A stretch of DNA of 14,258 bases, taken from positions 1 through 14,258 of the forward strand of contig JAIFWL010000001.1 of assembly GCA_019661845.1 (NCBI GenBank). The letters run 5' to 3'. The notes under the pieces are model-generated. The model ran no database searches, was not told where the DNA came from, and saw only the letters and a program-made list of their open reading frames with translations. A program made the position numbers and the translations under genes. Below, one piece after another: positions 11,357 to 14,258 of the stretch. Every line of letters begins with the position of its first letter. Position 1 is the first letter of the stretch. This DNA is from Candidatus Parcubacteria bacterium. GTDB taxonomy: Bacteria > Patescibacteriota > Minisyncoccia > Phycocordibacterales > Zambryskibacteraceae.

Positions 11357-11623
11357 GTGATTTCAAAGATCAAAAAGCAGAAGCTCATTAAGGAAGTAGC
11401 TGTCCACGACAAGGACACTGGCTCTCCTGAAGTGCAAATTTCCATACTATCGAAGCGTATCGAGGAACTTTCAAAACACCTTAAGACGCATGCGAAAGAC
11501 AATCACTCGCGCCGAGGCCTATTAGCCATGGTTGCTGACCGCCAGGTGCACATGAAATATTTGGAAAAGAAGAGTCCTAAGAGAGCCTCAGCTCTTGCTA
11601 AGAAACTTGGTCTGAAGAAATAA
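11357..11623 (+). CDS. rpsO: 30S ribosomal protein S15
   Basis: An 88-aa ribosomal protein that binds 16S rRNA in the central domain. The hallmark segment DTGSPEVQISILSKRIEELS is present at about residues 20-39, followed by HSRRGLL near 50-56. The length fits the family (about 89 aa) when GTG 11357 is used. An upstream in-frame GTG at 11339 would add six residues lying over the -10 box. Because the mRNA is predicted to be leaderless, the classic S15 autoregulation through a structured 5' leader cannot operate here. The NYN-domain gene follows after 57 bases. Confidence 0.96.
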   Translation: MISKIKKQKLIKEVAVHDKDTGSPEVQISILSKRIEELSKHLKTHAKDNHSRRGLLAMVADRQVHMKYLEKKSPKRASALAKKLGLKK

Positions 11624-11643
11624 CACAGCTTCCTAGCTTATCT

Positions 11644-11665
11644 AGCTTCGAAGCTTTTAAAAGCT
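11644..11665. repeat. Overlapping palindromes after rpsO
   Basis: AGCTTCGAAGCT (11644-11655) and AGCTTTTAAAAGCT (11652-11665) are perfect palindromes sharing four bases. They lie between rpsO and the NYN gene. With no good T run they are at most a weak terminator, or an RNA-processing site. Confidence 0.35.
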
Positions 11666-11680
11666 AACGAACCTAATTTT

Positions 11681-12226
11681 ATGACAGTTATTAAACACAA
11701 AGCCCAAAGGGTAGGTATTTTCATTGATACACAGAATATTTATCACAGTGCTAAGAACTTGCATCATGCTAAGGCGAACTTCGGCGCTATTATCAAAGAT
11801 GCTTTAGAGGGTCGTGTCCTCGTACGCGCTATCGCCTACGTCGCCTCGACTGAAACAGGGGAGGAGAAGGCCTTCTTTGAAGCACTGGGCAAGGTAGGTA
11901 TTGAGATTCGTTCGAAGCCTCTACAAATTTTCCTTGGTGGTGCTAAGAAGGCCAACTGGGATATCGACCTAGCCATGGACGCAGTTAAGCTCGCGCCTAA
12001 GCTCGACACGATCATTATCATCTCTGGTGATGGTGACTTCGTCTCACTCGTAGAATATTTACAAAACACTCACGGTACGCAGGTAGAAGTAGTATCTTTC
12101 GGCAAATCTTCTTCGGCGAAACTCATCGACATTGCAGATGACTTCCTCGACTTAGACCAGAATCCGCGAAAATATCTTATAATGGGCGGTGATGGCAGAG
12201 TCACAAGGAGAGCAGTCGGAGCTTAG
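11681..12226 (+). CDS. NYN-domain protein (LabA/DUF88-like), putative RNase
   Basis: A 181-aa PIN-like NYN domain protein. The conserved acidic residues of the metal-dependent nuclease fold are visible: D16 and N19 in GIFIDTQNIY, D94 and D96 in NWDIDLAMD, and D117 and D119 in SGDGDFVSLV. The serine/glycine-rich segment near FGKSSSAKL follows. Many members are RNases, but the substrate here is unknown. The downstream membrane-protein gene begins inside its last codons (35-base overlap), suggesting translational coupling. ATG 11681 gives a start without a Shine-Dalgarno sequence. Confidence 0.9.
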   Translation: MTVIKHKAQRVGIFIDTQNIYHSAKNLHHAKANFGAIIKDALEGRVLVRAIAYVASTETGEEKAFFEALGKVGIEIRSKPLQIFLGGAKKANWDIDLAMDAVKLAPKLDTIIIISGDGDFVSLVEYLQNTHGTQVEVVSFGKSSSAKLIDIADDFLDLDQNPRKYLIMGGDGRVTRRAVGA

Positions 12227-13094
12227 ACAAATCCGCACCTTCCAAGGTGATGTTGCACGCGCTTTAAGCACGCAGCAAGAATCCCTTGTATCTATACAGC
12301 AGACGGAGGCCCTGAGGAAACGCATGGGAACTACTCCGCAAGCGCTTGAGGCAAACCTTGAAGAAGCTGATGCGAAGAGGAGGAGGAAGGAATTCCTGCT
12401 CTTTATGATTGGGAGCTTCACCCTTATTGGCTTCGGCCTCATGGGTATATGGTATGGATATGGTACTTATCTTAAGAAAACCGCTCCGCCAACTATTTCT
12501 ATCCCTAACAACAGGTTCATCAGCTCAGCAGTGCTCGTCAATCTCGAAGCCGCTACTACCACTCGGCAAGCGCTCATAGACAAATTCTTAAATGCTACTA
12601 AGGAAGTACCGACGGGGGAACTCCGGCAAATTGTTCTAAGGAAGGGACCTGGCAATGAAGCGACGTTAGTTTCTACTTCAGAGTTCTTGAAATCTCTGAG
12701 GAGTAGGGCACCAGGGAGCTTGGTGAGAGCCTTCGACCCGCTCTTTATGCTAGGAGCAACAGGAGGAGTAACCTCGCACCGCTTCCTCATTATTAAACTC
12801 ACTTCGTTTGAGAACGCTTATGCCGGCATGCTTGCATGGGAGCCGACTCTGGCAGAGGACCTGGCACCACTGTTCGATAAAGCGAGCTTGGTGAAAGCGA
12901 TTACGGGAACATCCGTCTTTAAAGATGTTACCTCCCGCAACAAAGACGTGCGCATGCTCACAACCGACGAACTTCCGGCTCAGTCGGTGCTCTTGTACTC
13001 GTTCTTCGATAACAGTTTACTCATTATTACCGATGACCTCGATACTCTACGCGTCTTGATTGACCGCTTGAGCCGTGAAAAATTGTCGAGATAG
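12192..13094 (+). CDS. Conserved single-pass membrane protein of unknown function
   Basis: A 300-aa protein with a cytoplasmic N-terminal part (residues 1-65, containing RTFQGDVARALSTQQESLV), one transmembrane helix at about 67-89 (FLLFMIGSFTLIGFGLMGIWYGY) and a large outer domain to the C-terminus. The N-terminal motif and the ending, with SVLLYSFFDNSLLIITDD, recall a membrane protein common in CPR genomes whose function is not known. ATG 12192 is preferred to GTG 12189; either overlaps the end of the NYN gene in another frame. No catalytic motif or cysteine pattern is visible. Its job could be in the cell envelope, but nothing in the sequence proves it. Confidence 0.82.
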   Translation: MAESQGEQSELRQIRTFQGDVARALSTQQESLVSIQQTEALRKRMGTTPQALEANLEEADAKRRRKEFLLFMIGSFTLIGFGLMGIWYGYGTYLKKTAPPTISIPNNRFISSAVLVNLEAATTTRQALIDKFLNATKEVPTGELRQIVLRKGPGNEATLVSTSEFLKSLRSRAPGSLVRAFDPLFMLGATGGVTSHRFLIIKLTSFENAYAGMLAWEPTLAEDLAPLFDKASLVKAITGTSVFKDVTSRNKDVRMLTTDELPAQSVLLYSFFDNSLLIITDDLDTLRVLIDRLSREKLSR

Positions 13095-13101
13095 TGCTCG
13101 A

Positions 13102-13129
13102 TTGCGCTCATCTTGCCCTCTGATAGAAT
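13102..13129 (+). promoter_or_regulatory. Extended -10 promoter of the DksA/TraR-like gene, leaderless
   Basis: TTGCGC (13102-13107), a 16-base spacer and TGA-TAGAAT (13121-13129). The -10 ends six bases before ATG 13136, so the mRNA is predicted to be leaderless. The 13-mer 13117-13129 is identical to 614-626. Confidence 0.6.
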
Positions 13130-13135
13130 AACCCC

Positions 13136-13507
13136 ATGACTATAGACTTAGAACACTTCAAAACGAAGCTTGAGAACGAGAAAAAACTTTTAGAAAAGGA
13201 GTTAGAGAAGGTGGGTCGAGTAAACCCAGACAACCCATCTGACTGGGAAGCTAAGCCATCTCTGGAGGACAAGGATACCTCACAAGCAGATGAGAACACT
13301 GTCGCCGACTCTATAGAAGAGTACGAGGACAACAAGGCTATCCTCACCACTCTCGAAACTCGCTACCGAGATATTAAAAGTGGTTTAGACAAGATTAAGC
13401 ACGGTGTCTACGGCACCTGCCAAGTCTGTGGCAAGGAAATCGAGTTCGACCGCCTTGACGCCAACCCTAGTGCTCGCACCTGCAAAGAGCATATGAACGT
13501 CGCTTAG
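13136..13507 (+). CDS. DksA/TraR-family zinc-finger protein
   Basis: A 123-aa protein with a charged helical hairpin (residues 5-90) and a C-terminal zinc finger. Zinc ligands would be C95, C98, C116 and H119, spaced C-x2-C-x17-C-x2-H; the family normally has Cys in the fourth place. Proteins of this family reach into the secondary channel of RNA polymerase through the tip of the coiled coil and alter initiation, often with ppGpp. The short length fits TraR/YocK-like members better than full DksA. The gene sits between the membrane-protein gene and comM with its own leaderless promoter. Confidence 0.88.
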   Translation: MTIDLEHFKTKLENEKKLLEKELEKVGRVNPDNPSDWEAKPSLEDKDTSQADENTVADSIEEYEDNKAILTTLETRYRDIKSGLDKIKHGVYGTCQVCGKEIEFDRLDANPSARTCKEHMNVA

Positions 13508-13510
13508 TTG

Positions 13511-13516
13511 TATAAT
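13511..13516 (+). promoter_or_regulatory. -10 box of the comM-like gene
   Basis: A perfect TATAAT, directly after the DksA/TraR-like stop codon, ends 8 bases before ATG 13525. The leader would be at most a couple of bases. No clear -35 is visible inside the upstream gene. Confidence 0.5.
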
Positions 13517-13524
13517 AAAGGGCA

Positions 13525-14258
13525 ATGAGCTTTTCTAAGGCTTACAGTGCCCAGACCAATCTCCTGAATGTAAATGCCATTTCCGTTGAGACTGATATCT
13601 CACGAGGATTACACGCTTTCAATATTGTGGGACTGCCCGACAAGGCAGTCGAGGAAGCGCGCGACAGAGTGAGCGCCGCGATAAAGAATTCCGGCTTCGA
13701 ATCACCGAAGGCGAAGAATCATAAGATCATAATCTCCCTCGCTCCTGCGGATCAGAAGAAAGAGGGAACCTCCTACGACCTCGCTATTGCACTCTCGTAT
13801 CTCGCCGCAAGCGGCGAGCTTTCTTTTAACAGCGAGGGGAAACTCTTCCTTGGTGAATTATCGTTGGATGGGAAAGTGACGAGAGTGCGCGGAGTCTTAC
13901 CTATTGCAAGGTTCGCTAAGGAGAAGGGTTATAAAGAATTGTATGTGCCGATAGAGAATGTGGAGGAAGCAGCACTTATAGATGGGATAAAAGTTTTCGG
14001 TGTGCCAGATTTAGAAACCCTGACCACACACTTGGTTGTAGGGAAGACCATACTACCGGCGCCAGTTACCAAACTTTCTAAAGAAATTATCATCACCCCC
14101 ACTGACTTCGCTGATGTCAGGAGTCAGGAGAGAGCTAAGCGTGGACTCCTCATAGCCGCAGCAGGTGGGCACAACGTCGCCATGTATGGTCCGCCTGGCA
14201 CAGGTAAGACTATGCTCGCTAAGGCCCTTGCTGGTATCCTCCCTGAACTTCCTCTCTC
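13525..14258 (+). CDS. comM: ComM/YifB-family AAA+ ATPase (Mg-chelatase-like), 5' part
   Basis: The frame is open from ATG 13525 to the end of the window, 244 codons. The N-terminal domain begins MSFSKAYSAQ and contains FNIVGLPDKAVEEARDRV and SLAPADQKKEG, typical of the ComM/YifB family. The Walker A motif GPPGTGKT lies at residues 222-229, at the start of the AAA+ domain, which continues past the edge. ComM is a hexameric helicase that promotes branch migration during integration of DNA taken up in natural transformation. The Walker B, sensor and C-terminal parts are outside the window. Confidence 0.93.
   Translation, partial: MSFSKAYSAQTNLLNVNAISVETDISRGLHAFNIVGLPDKAVEEARDRVSAAIKNSGFESPKAKNHKIIISLAPADQKKEGTSYDLAIALSYLAASGELSFNSEGKLFLGELSLDGKVTRVRGVLPIARFAKEKGYKELYVPIENVEEAALIDGIKVFGVPDLETLTTHLVVGKTILPAPVTKLSKEIIITPTDFADVRSQERAKRGLLIAAAGGHNVAMYGPPGTGKTMLAKALAGILPELPL

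Overview
The window reads like a piece of the main chromosome of a Patescibacteria (Candidate Phyla Radiation) organism, probably of the Parcubacteria type. This is inferred from gene style: CPR-type conserved membrane and secreted proteins of unknown function, a TrmB-like regulator, RNase Y, a single XerC/D-like recombinase, and core genes with no Shine-Dalgarno sequence that often look leaderless. I cannot name the genus or species.

Layout. Bases 1-221 hold the C-terminal end of a YraN (UPF0102) nuclease-like gene. Five tRNA genes follow: Gly(TCC), Pro(TGG) and Pro(CGG) on the minus strand, Gly(GCC) and Arg(TCG) on the plus strand. The tRNA nucleotidyltransferase gene cca starts 13 bases after tRNA-Arg. 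Only the two proline tRNAs encode their CCA end. A 109-base inverted-repeat element that folds into a three-way junction (2194-2302) separates cca from the convergent HU gene. Rny, ClpP and a TrmB-like regulator then lie on the minus strand. The regulator is 9 bases upstream of clpP and has a perfect palindrome touching its start codon.

Bases 5777-7345 are the part that stands out. A consensus-like promoter on the plus strand leads into four small genes (114, 63, 97 and 73 aa) of unknown function. All four have clear Shine-Dalgarno sequences, at least one is GC-rich, and a strong terminator closes the unit. The spaces between the genes are densely structured. Between genes A and B is what looks like a complete type III hammerhead ribozyme (6314-6366), directly preceded by a compact H-type pseudoknot (6290-6313). 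Genes C and D are each preceded by a long hairpin that overlaps, and so excludes, a second hairpin just before the ribosome-binding site. A GAAA-capped hairpin sits on the stop codon of gene B. This self-processing, structured small-gene operon is the best candidate for something undescribed, and probably arrived by horizontal transfer.

After the terminator the minus strand carries a proline-rich single-pass membrane protein and a secreted coiled-coil protein (one transcription unit), inorganic pyrophosphatase, NusA and a XerC/D-like recombinase. The plus strand then resumes with rpsO, a NYN-domain putative RNase, an overlapping single-pass membrane protein, a DksA/TraR-type zinc protein and the 5' part of a ComM/YifB-type AAA+ gene that runs off the end. 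Three of the core genes (rpsO, ppa, dksA/traR-like) have a -10 box ending exactly six bases before the start codon, which predicts leaderless mRNAs. This contrasts sharply with the Shine-Dalgarno-led island.
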